This document shows, piece after piece, positions 54,358-64,000 of a stretch of 64,000 nucleotides of DNA (positions within the stretch are counted from its first letter, which is position 1; every line of letters starts with the position of its first letter). The notes under the pieces were generated by a model. The model ran no database searches and was not told the origin of the DNA. It worked only from the letters and a program-made list of their open reading frames with translations. The DNA lies in NCBI GenBank assembly GCA_011947345.1, contig JAAVTG010000034.1, positions 62,001 to 126,000 on the forward strand, given 5' to 3'. The DNA comes from Phytophthora quininea. Its lineage: Eukaryota > Oomycota > Peronosporomycetes > Peronosporales > Peronosporaceae. The translations under genes and the position numbers were made by a program.

Positions 54358-54683
54358 ATGGAGACAAGCAACTTCCTGTTATATGTGAAAGTGTAAGATG
54401 GTGTAGATGAACGATTGAGTTAGATGAAAAGAACTCGGAATCCATGAATTAGTCGGCTGTTGGAAGTGTCTGAAGGAGTCGAATGCTTTGACCTGCAACG
54501 CGACTACATCAAGCTGCATTTTGATCCGACGTCTTCACTTTCGCAGTTGCCCGAACATTTTCAGCAGCGTTACTGTTTTCGGGAGCGCTCAACGCAAGGA
54601 CATTGTTTGGCATAGTGGCGCCTGCACCACAGGCTTGTGCTCCTGGTGTCGATTGGATCTCGATCGCCTACAGGCACATTCTT
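54358..54683. other. 3' region of the Gly-rich gene and convergent spacer
   Basis: About 325 bp between the Gly-rich gene stop and the stop of the minus-strand PDZ/coiled-coil gene. Nothing further recognised. Confidence 0.4.
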
Positions 54684-55358
54684 TCAGAAGCGAATAACGT
54701 GCACAGGAGTACGAATGACACGTACCGATTTCAGCACCTGCTTGGTATCGTTCCACAGTTTGCCATGTGCCTCACTCAGTACTTCATCGATGTCAGCAAA
54801 GTAGATCAGGCCCTCTGCGTCTGCCCTCAGCGGATCTTCCAGACAGTCACGCACTATCCCCAGAGTCTCAATCACGTGTTGGTTCGCTGCATCCAACGTA
54901 TTCCGCTCGGCCTCGAACATTTCCGTTTTGTTCGCCGCAAAACCTTCAAGAAGATCATTAACAGGTTTCGGGGTCATCTTTTCTTGTTTTCCATCTCCGC
55001 GCGTCGTGTCAGAGAGCAGTCGAAGTATTGCGATGTAGCTTTTGTGAGCAACGGCCTCAACTCCTTCAGATTTCGCCCCAGCCCCTCCGAAAAGTCAGCA
55101 AGTAAAAAGTGTATCGCCTGTAGTGATGCCTACGCACACCCTTCATCTTGTCAGCATGATATACCTCCCCGATAATTAAATATTCGGAGCCTACCTGCTG
55201 TTGAGCAGTGCGCCGACCTACAGCCTGGACAAATAAATCCTTCAATCTCTTGAAAAACGCCACCTGGGACTCGGCATCCATTAGTCTCTTACTGCAATTA
55301 GCGAATTTTTCTTAAGCCCCATCTAGTTGAGCACGGAGGCGTTTCATAGTACAATTAT
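54684..55358 (-). pseudogene. 3' part of the PDZ/coiled-coil gene, beyond the copia insertion
   Basis: Minus-strand exon material: FANCSKRLMDAESQVAFFKRLKDLF (55281-55140), a probable intron starting GTGTGCGT near 55138, then GLGRNLKELRPLLTKATSQYF (about 55080-55020), and the C-terminal 97-codon frame (VNDLLEGFAANKTEMFEAERNTLDAANQHVIETL ... VHVIRF). A T-run at 54979-54982 appears one base short between the last two. A stop (TAA near 55310) lies just after the insertion site. The sequence is alpha-helical and coiled-coil-like; function unknown. Confidence 0.6.
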
Positions 55359-55690
55359 ACTTGGAACTGGAGTGCGCAACGGAAGGAAGACTGTAGTCGA
55401 CTTGATGAGTAGTGTGTATTTTCGGAAGTGAGAGATTGAAATGTAGAGTGAGGTCTAGTTCGACTTGTCTACCTCTAGCTCACCTATAGGGCGCGTCCTC
55501 TGACGCATCCTTTTGCACCCACGCGCTTCGTGGTTGCCGTTCCCGTTGCAGTTGCTACTTCACAGCAACCACAGCATCTTGAACGCTGTCGCGGTTCCAT
55601 CGTACCTGCATACACGCTATCCTCGCGTGGCTCCGCGACGAGGTGCAGTGTCTTGGTTACACCTTGCCCTCGCCGCTCTCACCATCAACA
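55359..55690 (-). repeat. 3' LTR of Copia-2
   Basis: 332 bp; on the element strand it starts TGTTGATGGTG and ends GTTCCAAGT. The 5-bp duplication fixes the outer end. Confidence 0.9.
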
Positions 55691-57934
55691 CTCCCCTCAA
55701 CTCGTCGTGGACGCCACTCTTCGTGACCAGCGTGTTAAACACATTGGTGGGCAATCCTTTCGTGAGGTAATCCGCGAGTTGTAGTCGTGTCGGTAGATAC
55801 TGAAGTCGAATCGTACCACGTGCTACGTGATCTCTGATGAAATGGTGCCTCACGTCAATATGCTTGGCGCGCGACTGATACCCTCCATTACTTGCAATCG
55901 CGATCGTGCTCTGGTTATCCTCGTGAACAACAGTTGACTCGTGCATGTGGAGACCCATTTCACGTAGGAGACTGCGTACCCACAAAACTTCTTGTACGCA
56001 GAGTGAAAGAGCCATATACTCGGCCTCTGCTGAGCTCAGCGCGACAGTCCGTTGCAGCCGTGACTTGTATATCACCGGTGCTCCGTTCATCACAATCATC
56101 ACGCCTGAAACAGATTTTCGCTCGCCCATGTCGCCGGCCCAATCTGCATCGCTAAAAGCGACTGGATGATCACCGTTTAGTGCAACCTTGTAGTTCAGGC
56201 CAACACTTGAGGTCTGCTTCAAGTATCTTAGCACTCGTACGGCAGCCTTTCAGTGAATTTCGCCAGGAGACTCGACAAGTCGGCTCAATCGACACACCGC
56301 AAATGCGATATCGGGTCGAGTTGCCATTGCGACATACAAAAGCGACCCTATCAGTGAACGATACGGTCGTTTCTGCATCTCAGCTTGCTGATTTGGAGTC
56401 GTAGCTTGTTTCACAAGAAGTTCACCGAGAGAACACGGATTGTATGTGCCTCGTGCGTCACGCTGGTTGTATTTCTCGACCATCCGATCGATTGTCGATT
56501 GCTGGGAGAGAACAATGTGCCCTTGGGAAGGAAAATAACCCACTATTACTCCAAGAACGTACGTGAGCGGCCCAAGTTCCTTGATTTTGGAGTGGCTCGC
56601 AAGATCCTTCTTTACAGCATCAATTTCAGTTTGATGTTTGGCACCGATGAGCATATCGTCCACGTACACTCCAATGTAGACTGACGAATCCCCGACGACT
56701 TTCACGAACACGCATGCATCGGATCCACAGGCTCTAAAGCCCATTTGTGTGAGCACCTTCGTCAACGTCTGGTACCATTTTGCCGCTGCCTGCTTAAGCC
56801 CATAAAGACTTCGAAGAAGCAAACATACCATGTCTTGTGGCGCAGCAATTCCGGATGGAGGCTTCATCAGTACTCTCTCCGTCATATAGCCCTGTGTGAA
56901 TGCCGCATCTGCGTCGACAAGCTCCACCTTGTGCTTCAGTGTCAGATTCCGATTGAGGAAGACACGAACAGAGTTCATGTTAATGACCGGAGCATATGTC
57001 TCGTCGTAGTCGATACCGAACTTCTGGTGACAGCCAAGTGCAACAAGTCGGGCCTTGTAGCGAGTGATTTCGCCCTTTTCGTTCCTTTTTAAAGCGAACA
57101 CCCATTTCGATCCAATGACTTTGGCATCTCCTGGCGTGACGTAGGTCCAGGTGTTATTCTTCTCCAAGGTGTCAAGTTCCTGATTCATCGCTTGCTTCCA
57201 ACGTTCTGCATCATCAGAATTCATGGCTTCATGAATGCTTCTGGGTACTTCTGCGGACAGATTGGCTTGCTCATCGCTGAAAGTACGCTGACGTTTGCTG
57301 TCACGACGGCCAGTATTACTCGAACCTTGAGTTCGCATGTCGCCTTGCCCACTTTCAACGACAGACTCTGAGCTGTCACGTGCGTCTGGAATACCTAGTA
57401 GTGTGAGCAATTGATTTCCATGGCGACCAAGCGGGAGAGCACGGCGTGGAGCAGACGAGAAAACAGTTCGGTCACTGTCGACAATACCAAATGGTTCACG
57501 TTGAATTTGCATGGCCGACCGTAATTCCCTGCGAACAGGTCTTACCACCAATTGATTTCCGCTGTCGACGGGCAAAACCTCGTTATCAGCAGCATCTTCC
57601 AGTAGCGGTGGTTCTGAAACGTGCTCAAGCGCCAGCCGATGTGCTGTATTGTCATCCTCCCCATTTGCTCGTCCACAGGCGGAGTCTCCAGCATGTCTTC
57701 GTCCGTACCCATGGATTCTGCTGATGGTGCCACGGGCGCCAAGGGGTCGATGGCATCGGTGAGATCATTATCACCTTCATCACTGGCAGTGATACCAAAG
57801 TCACCATCGTGTGCAACGACTTGCAAATAGCGAGTAGCGTCGGATTCGTCTAGACGAACACTTCTACTTATCACGAGCTTGTCCGTCGTGATATTCCACA
57901 CCCGGTAAGCCTTGGACGTTTCCGAGTACCCCAA
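55617..57934 (-). pseudogene. pol: Copia-2 pol, reverse transcriptase and RNase H part
   Basis: The frame 56250-57575 contains KARLVALGCHQKFGIDYDETYAPV, DADAAFTQGYM, YGLKQAAAKWYQ and the catalytic YVDDML. 55617-56234 is RNase H (SDADWAGD, SSAEAEYMALS, QLADYLTKGLP). The two are separated by a TGA at about 56250 in SPGEIH(W), a Trp-to-stop change. Upstream, 57542-57934 holds the post-integrase linker (LGYSETSKAYRVWN). A GGGG that should be GGGGG near 57660 explains one break. Confidence 0.88.
55691..55703 (-). promoter_or_regulatory. polypurine tract of Copia-2
   Basis: GAGTTGAGGGGAG on the minus strand, directly 5' of the 3' LTR and identical to that of Copia-1. Confidence 0.8.
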
Positions 57935-59946
57935 GAAGATGCACTCAAATGCTTTCGCATCCAGTTTTCTGCGTTTAGACTTGTCGATGTGGGCAAAACC
58001 TCGAGCACCAAATACTCTGAGGTGCCCAAGCTCAGGCTTGCTCCCCAGACGATCTCATGCGAAGTACCTTGACCCAGGTGGTTCGGAATTCGGTTGATGA
58101 TGTACACCGCTGTACTGACAGCCTCTCCCCACCAGCGTTTGTCGACATTTTTGTGGTATATCATCGACCTTGTCATCTCCATGATGGTACGGTTTATTCT
58201 CTCTGCAACCCCGTTCTGCTGCGGAGAGTACGGGGTAGTCGTCTGGTGCATGATTCCATGAGCCTGGCAAAACTTCGCAAAGTTGTGGTTCACATACTCC
58301 CCGCCGTTGTCAGTTCGAATGCATCGGACGCTCCGTCCAAACTGATTCTCTGCGAATGTCTTGTACAGCTTGAACTTGTCCATAACTTCGGACTTGGCCT
58401 TCAAGAAGTACACCATGGTATATCGAGAATAGTCATCGATAAAGGCGAGCACATACCGTGCTCCCCTGCATTCTTCACGTTCATTGGTCCCATGACATCA
58501 CTATGAACCAAAGCGAGCACGCGTTGTGTCTTCACACTGGACTTTGCAGACTTGGGAAACTTCGTCACCGACAGTTTTCCCTTCATGCATCCCGAACAGA
58601 CTTCATCGTCGTCGATGTCGCTCTTGATTGTCAGCTGTCGTGGCAAATCCAAACTCGACGCAGCAATCTCTTTCATTCTGCGGCTTGGAGGATGTCCTAG
58701 GCGTGCGTGCCATAATGAAGCATCACCTTCCGCCGTGCTCAAATTTGCCTGTTCCTGCGGCAGATCTGCTGCGATTCCTGCACTGCCCGTCAAAACGAAA
58801 AGTTTTCCCTGACGCTGTATCTCCGTCACCAGCGTGCCATCTGCACCAAAACGCTTGCAGCTATCTCCTCGAAAGCGCGCCTCGACATTCTTCGAGCCCA
58901 TTGCTGATACTGAAATCAGCCTCCGATCGAGAGAAGGAACCAGCAGTACGTCTTGCATAACAACTTGAGCGCCATTTGCCAGCTGCAATCGCACATTGCC
59001 TACGCCGACCGCTGTCATCTTCTGACCATTTGCTATGCCAATATCGATCGGAGCTTTCAGCGCCCGATACGATTCAAAGTCCGCAGCACAAAATGTCATG
59101 TGGCTGCTTGCGCCACTATCCAGCAGCCATCCTCCCGAATTCTCCGCACTGGCCGAGAATACAAACTCTCCAGCACTAGCGCTATCTCGTGAGCTGATGT
59201 CGGGACAGTTCACCTTCTTGTGCCCGACACGACCGCAGTTGAAGCACTTCCCAACAAAACTTCCGCGTCCAGCATGACGCGTGAACCCACCACGTCCTGT
59301 ACGCCGTTTAGAGCGATCTCCTCGGAGATGCCCACGTCCATGGTTGTATTCAGCCTTCAGCGCGACCTCAGTCTCACTTCTTGTGTGAGCTCTTTCGTAT
59401 TCTCGGCGAAGCATCTCCTTCGCGCCAAGGAGATCAACGCCTGCGCTGTTCTCTATGATTTTTACCATCGAGTCGTACTCGGACGAGAGTCTTCCCAGTA
59501 GTATGACTAACTTCTCGTCCTCGGGGAGGGGATCACCAACAGCAGCAATATTCATGCACAACGTGTCGAAACTCAATAAATGGTCGAGTAAGCTGCTACC
59601 CGGCACAATCTTGAACTCGTGTAGTTGGCGACGTAGCTGGATGCGTTTGCAGACTTCGTCGCACAAAGAACGACTCCAGTATTTCCCATGCATGTCGCGC
59701 GGATGTCGCTTCGCGCACCATCGCCTGGTAAACTGGGCTCAGCAGCCGAGTCAGGATAGCAAACGCTTTCATGTCAGCCGTGGTCCACGCCACGGAGGTA
59801 CGGTCGATACCGGGCATCACTTCGTCCGACTTCAATGTGACGTGAAGCAGCAGGTCCTTCCTCGCCAACGCCATTCTTGCATTAAATTCCCAATGGAAAT
59901 AATTTCCGTCTTTCAGGATGTCGTCTGGCCCCAGCATTGGGCTCAT
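57871..59946 (-). pseudogene. gag-pol: Copia-2 gag, protease and integrase
   Basis: The ATG at 59946 lies inside the primer-binding site. Gag (59946-59170) ends in the zinc knuckle CFNCGRVGHKKVNC. The protease has WLLDSGASSHMT (about 59100). Pre-integrase is WHARLGHPPSRRM ... CSGCMKGK. The integrase core has HSDVMGP (about 58495), RTDNGGEY (about 58315) and NGVAERINRT (about 58190), giving D, D and E. Frame changes near 58450 and 58050 each fit one base lost from a G run. Confidence 0.88.
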
Positions 59947-59950
59947 AACC
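59939..59950 (-). promoter_or_regulatory. primer-binding site of Copia-2
   Basis: GGTTATGAGCCC on the minus strand abuts the 5' LTR. It is identical to the Copia-1 site and complementary to the initiator tRNA-Met anticodon arm. Confidence 0.75.
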
Positions 59951-60282
59951 ACTTGGAACTGGAGTGCGCAACGGAAGGAAGACTGTAGTCGACTTGATGA
60001 GTAGTGTGTATTTTCGGAAGTGAGAGATTGAACTGCAGAGTGAGGTCTAGTTCGACTTGTCTACCTCTAGCTCACCTATAGGGCGCGTCCTCTGACGCAT
60101 CCTTTTGCACCCACGCGCTTTGTGGTTGCCGTTCCCGTTGCAGTTACTACTTCACAGCAACCACAGCATCTTGAACGCTGTCGCGGTTCCATCGCACCTG
60201 CATACACGCTATCCTCGCGTGGCTCCGCGACGAGGTGCAGTGTCTTGGTTACACCTTGCCCTCGCCGCTCTCACCATCAACA
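59951..60282 (-). repeat. 5' LTR of Copia-2
   Basis: 332-bp partner of 55359-55690, bordered by the second ATTAT at 60283-60287. Confidence 0.9.
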
Positions 60283-62537
60283 ATTATTCCAGAGGAAATC
60301 CCCTTTGCGACAACGGTCCTCAGGTCTTCCAGAGTCGGTGGTCTCATCCCAGGAGACAGTGGCTTTAAGCTTGTCGGCCTCTCGGTCAATTTTCCCCTAA
60401 GCTGTTCTTCCTCACGCTTTGCGTTGGCCATTCCGTGATTATTAAAATTCATCAGCGTGTCGACGTCATCCAGAAATCTCGACAATTCGTGGCCTTGTTG
60501 GTCTAGCTCAAATTTCTCTCGATCCTGTTTCTCCCGTTTTCGCGCCAAAGTCTCCAGCAACGTTTTTCGTAATGGTGATAGGCCAAAGTCGCTTTCAAAA
60601 CCTTGTCAATAACATCACTGCATGCCACCATCGATTGGTCGGGAGGTTGCGGTTTGTTTGCAGCATCCTCGCACATTGACACTGCAACACCATGTTGTTT
60701 TAATTGGTCTGCCAAAGTTTTCTAACGACTCAAACAAAACCAGTTAGTCTCGACAAAGCATGCTACTACGTATCTGGTAATTTCTTACCTTGAAAGGGTC
60801 GTCGTATTCACGCAGTGGAAACAATTTCACAGTTCTTATCGTCAATTCGACGCAACCTCTTAGCGTGAAATGGCTGGAATCGGGATTGAAGCTAGTGGTT
60901 GCTTTTCCAAGCAACGCCACGGTATCAACCAGTGCAGCCTCCACAGTGACTTCCGCGTCCTGCGTTTCGTCCTCTTTGACTTTACCTCCTGACACTTCAT
61001 CTTGCTGTATGTCTAAGATCTCCAAAATACTCTTGCCCCAGTCGGGAAAAATAGTTGTATGTTTATCTTCCTCTTCCGACAGCACCTCCATCAAAAACGT
61101 TTCGGCTCTCTTAGTTGGGAGCTCTTGGAACAAATCGCTGCTATTGTCTTGCATGTGATTGTCCATACCTTGGTCATCACATTCGGCCGAGTCATTGGGA
61201 TCAGCTTCTCTGTGAACTGATATCTCCCCAGGACCAGTCATATCAACTTCTGTCTGATGGGATTGATCACTTTGAAGTTGTTGAGGTGGCTCTCGAGTCG
61301 ACCTTAGGCTGTGGTTCTCTGTGATCAAACCATGCTCGAAAACTGGCGAGTTGATCGATTGTCTATCTTTTTGGTTCCCAACGGAAGACATACCCAAGCT
61401 GGTATCAGGATCATCACTGCTACGATCCGTGCCACACTTATCGCTATAGTCATTGTCGTCATCGCTCTCGTCGCTAGCTCGAGCAGCTTTCGCTTTTCCG
61501 TTTCGTTTCGGAAGACGTGGCTCAGGAGAGCTATGCTGCGAACAATTCTCAGTCCCAATTTCACTATCGTCGCTCTCCTCGCTGTTGGTCTGCGTGTCGT
61601 TTTCCTCTTCTTGTGTGACTTTCATCCTCTTCCGAGTGGAGCTGGGCAGCTTACTCTGATTGTCAATTGGGCGCTTGAAGCGAGGCATGATAGCTCTCCC
61701 CATGCTCGCATGAGAGCGATCTGCACCAGTCTTACTTTCTACTTCTTGATCGTCTTCGTTGCCCTCATCGTCCTCTTGCACGACTTGATCATCTTTTGGT
61801 TGGCGTTTGCTGTTTCCTTAGCAGTAATGGACGTGTTGCTCGCAGGTCCATTCTTTTGATCCCATTCTTGCAAGCGATTCAGGAATTGAGGGAGCCGACC
61901 TTGGCGTCTCAAAGATTGCTGCATGTGGATGATTAGCCGTACTCATCAGAAATATGTTCTGTCAGCAGTAAAACATTACCTTGAGACTGTTGATTTTGCT
62001 TGCTCGTTTGTCGCGTATTTGACACTCTGCTTCGGACAGGTCGCTTTTCGACTGGATGAAGACAATGTGCACCTCACCACTTCAACTGAGCTGGTCCATC
62101 GTGTTTGCATCCCATTCGTGCCGGATTGTATTTGCTGGCTCAGCGAGCGTGTTCCAGCCGCGTATGAGATCGCCGCCTCGCATCCCCGCGCGATGGACAA
62201 TACCGTTGACCTGCACAACATGCGCCTCGAATGTGATTCCGCGCTTGCGGACGGAAAAGCCGAGACCTGCATCCGTCCGGTAAACATATATGCTACGGCG
62301 ATTAGGAGGCATCGGAAAATGTGGTGTCGACGCTGAGGCAAGTTCTTTGACTCGCACAAAGGAGATGTTGTTCTCCTTTTTCTTCTCTGCGTGGGACGAG
62401 TCAAAGTACTTCTCACATGTTTCCGTAGGTAAAAAGCATTGCGGGAGTGTTTTTCTAGAACCTTAAAAACGAGTATTATTGTATTGTGAACGCGTTTCGC
62501 GAGCCGTCTTGCCACCGAAGTAGCTCAACTTCCGCAT
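60283..62537 (-). pseudogene. 5' part of a PDZ-domain, acidic, coiled-coil protein gene cut by Copia-2
   Basis: Minus strand. A possible ATG is at 62537. The PDZ exon (62440-61980) has RRSIYVYRTDAGLGFSVRKRG, VVQVNGIVHRAGMRGGDLI and, after an in-frame TGA at 62082-62084, GEVHIVFIQ, the last PDZ strand. A 61-nt intron (61979-61919, GTAATG...TGCAG, phase 0) leads to SLRRQGRLPQFLNRLQEWDQ. A long acidic low-complexity region follows (61781-60744; EEENDTQTNSEESDDSEIG) with basic KRNGKAK patches, then an intron (GTAAGA near 60788 to TTAG near 60721), then a coiled coil (LARKREKQDREKFELDQQGHEL) reaching the copia border. T-runs 61794-61797 and 60563-60567 look one base short. Function unknown; a nuclear scaffold is possible from the acidic/basic pattern. 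Confidence 0.65.
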
Positions 62538-63660
62538 GCGTCGGGTATGCTCTCTTCTACTATAAACGAGTATTAGGCCAAGCTAATTCAGAGCAGGAGT
62601 GGAGGTGGGCGGACGAAGCGAACCTTCCTGCCGTGCGGAGCCACGGTATTCAAGCCAAGATGTTTTAAAGCCCGTGGTTCTCAACGCACAGCTGCGCATG
62701 AAGCGCTGAATGAGGTCCACGCAGGTCTTCGTGCTAGTGGCACTAACTTAGTACCTGTGAAAACCGCATAGGGACCTGGCGAAGAACCTAACTCGTTCCA
62801 CGGGGCGGAGCCACATTGAACACTACCAGGCAAGGAGAGAGGGGGGATGGGGATCTTACGCTGGTTCACGCCTAAGGTCCAGTCGGAGGAAGTTTTTGCT
62901 GCTTATGGGTGAGAATAATTGCGGTTGCTGCGACGACGTCCACTTTTTGACTTCAAAGTTTCAGGCTCGTTGAAGTGGTGATTAGCTCGTTAGCTCGTAA
63001 GGGTCGGAGTTGGTGCGCACTAAGTATTGGGATGTTGGTTTGTGCATGCGAGAATGTACTGCAGTTTCAGGTTGTGTAAGAATTAAAGTCAATGCACAAG
63101 ATCGTGGCAGGACCGCGTTGATATATCTTTGTGTGTCAGGAAAAATTGATGAAGCGATTCTGAAGCTTCTAGCTGAGGAGCCATGATATATATCCGCTAT
63201 GAAAATATGTTTATCGGTGACGAAAGCACCGCGACAAGCCGAGGATGGATATTGTTTTCAAGTCCTCTGCATAAATCATTTGGCTGCCTACCATCCATGG
63301 GACTGCCTTATTTGGGCAGACCAGATTATTGGAAGGAGCAACCGCAGACGTTATCCACAAGTCAACGGCTATGGCAAGCTGTCCACCGACCGTCCTCTTA
63401 CCATATCAAATTACGTGCTGCCTGGGGTTGGCTCACCGGATCTCATTGCCATCCCCTCTTCAGAGCGGATACGAATGCTGGTTGTGGAAGAAGACTGACT
63501 GAAAACATCGTGCTCTGCGCCATTCGACTAAATGTACGGAGCATGTCATCCTCAACTAGTTCATGTCCGCGTATGGTTGTAGCGAAAATGGTTGACACTC
63601 CAAGGGATGGTGCCATAGCGCGCCCTGGTACTCTATCGGATGGATCGAGTCAAGTCTCGA
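62538..63660. other. intergenic region between divergent genes
   Basis: About 1.1 kb. No supported gene. The right end (63520-63660) shares promoter blocks with the region upstream of 53758. Confidence 0.4.
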
Positions 63661-63675
63661 CCATTTCCCAATTTG
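63661..63675 (+). promoter_or_regulatory. oomycete Inr/FPR core promoter of Gly-rich gene 2
   Basis: CCATTTCCCAATTTG is a good Inr+FPR match (CATTYYNNNWTTT), 55 bp before the ATG, and is shared with Gly-rich gene 1. Confidence 0.65.
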
Positions 63676-63729
63676 CACCGCCCGCATCACTTCCCAACCA
63701 ACTCAAGAGAATTCCGTAACTTCTTCACA

Positions 63730-64000
63730 ATGAAGGTGTTCTCGACCCTCTCTATCGCTGTAATATTCTTCGCCACGACCTCGACGGCGGATGCGCAGCG
63801 CCGCCCCCGTTCCGAGGCATCTGCTGAGACCGATCTCACGAGTCGGTCTTCTGAATCGAGTTTCACTCCCGGCAATGTCGAGCCTGAGAGCAGTATTGGA
63901 CCGGAAAGCTCTGGGTCGAAGGGCGCACCCGATAACCAGAGTGGTAGCGGGATTTCTGCTGTGGGAGGTAGTTCCTTTGGTGGTGGCAGCGGAATTAGCG
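63730..64000 (+). CDS. secreted Gly/Ser-rich protein, paralogue of 53758 gene, cut by window end
   Basis: The ATG at 63730 opens MKVFSTLSIAVIFFATTSTADA, nearly the same signal peptide as gene 1, followed by QRRPRSEASAETD (RRPR where gene 1 has RRLR), SFTPGNVE and the start of a Gly/Ser-rich region (GGSSFGGGSGIS). About 90 codons are visible. It is in the same orientation as gene 1, 10 kb away, so this is a dispersed tandem pair later separated by Copia-2. Confidence 0.75.
   Translation, partial: MKVFSTLSIAVIFFATTSTADAQRRPRSEASAETDLTSRSSESSFTPGNVEPESSIGPESSGSKGAPDNQSGSGISAVGGSSFGGGSGIS

Larger units (their letters stand above)
55359..60282 (-). mobile_element. Copia-2: Ty1/copia retrotransposon, 4,924 bp, disrupting a host gene
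   Basis: 332-bp LTRs (55359-55690 and 59951-60282) have about six differences by eye and flank Gag-PR-IN-RT-RH on the minus strand. ATTAT is duplicated at 55354-55358 and 60283-60287. The same primer-binding site and polypurine tract as in Copia-1 are present, so the two belong to one clade with different LTRs. It interrupts the PDZ/coiled-coil gene in the antisense-free orientation (same strand). Confidence 0.93.

Overview
The window looks like a piece of nuclear chromosome from a Phytophthora-like oomycete. The evidence is: one intact and three broken RXLR-dEER secreted effector genes; short GT-AG introns of about 40-70 nt; oomycete Inr/FPR-like core promoters; large tyrosine-kinase-like (TKL) kinases with several kinase domains; oomycete-style ankyrin-like repeat genes; and nested copia and non-LTR retrotransposons. 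No RNA genes, CRISPR arrays or prokaryotic features were seen.

Layout. 1-17.97 kb is a retrotransposon nest. A broken effector gene runs off the left edge and a second effector fragment lies at 1.33 kb. A long non-LTR element (LINE A, minus strand, 1.5-12.5 kb) is split by a young Ty1/copia element (2651-7427, identical 204-bp LTRs, TSD TCCCT). LINE B (12.5-15.2 kb), a 96-bp LINE tail (15.5 kb) and truncated LINE C (16.07-17.97 kb, 17-bp TSD) follow. 18-20 kb holds decayed ankyrin-like fragments, and 20.3 kb an intact RXLR effector. 21.2-25.9 kb is a TKL gene with two pseudokinase domains followed by one catalytic domain. 26.8-28.8 kb is a secreted/transmembrane Ser/Thr-rich (mucin-like) gene. 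29.8-32.0 kb is a four-exon FHA-PP2C phosphatase, and 32.2-33.3 kb a two-helix membrane protein. 33.5-40.1 kb contains ankyrin-like genes, an ankyrin-TKL kinase gene and a 384-bp duplicated piece of that kinase. 40.7 kb is an effector relic. 42.4 kb encodes mitochondrial ribosomal protein bL28, 42.9-45.3 kb a second mucin-like membrane protein with a 21-bp minisatellite, and 46.3-49.2 kb the AP-2 complex alpha subunit. 49.4-52.8 kb is an ankyrin-like pseudogene carrying a LINE fragment. 53.8 kb and 63.7 kb carry paralogous secreted Gly-rich protein genes. Between them a PDZ/coiled-coil gene (54.7-62.5 kb) is cut in two by a second copia element (55359-60282, 332-bp LTRs, TSD ATTAT).

Housekeeping functions (AP-2 alpha, bL28m, PP2C) sit next to fast-evolving signalling and surface families (TKL kinases, ankyrin-like, mucin-like, RXLR, Gly-rich) and repeats. 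That is the gene-sparse/gene-dense mosaic known for Phytophthora.

A key caution: nearly every frameshift in otherwise good host genes is explained by the loss of one base, almost always inside a short homopolymer. The same is partly true of the copia element with identical LTRs. Many apparent pseudogenes may therefore be sequence-consensus artefacts.
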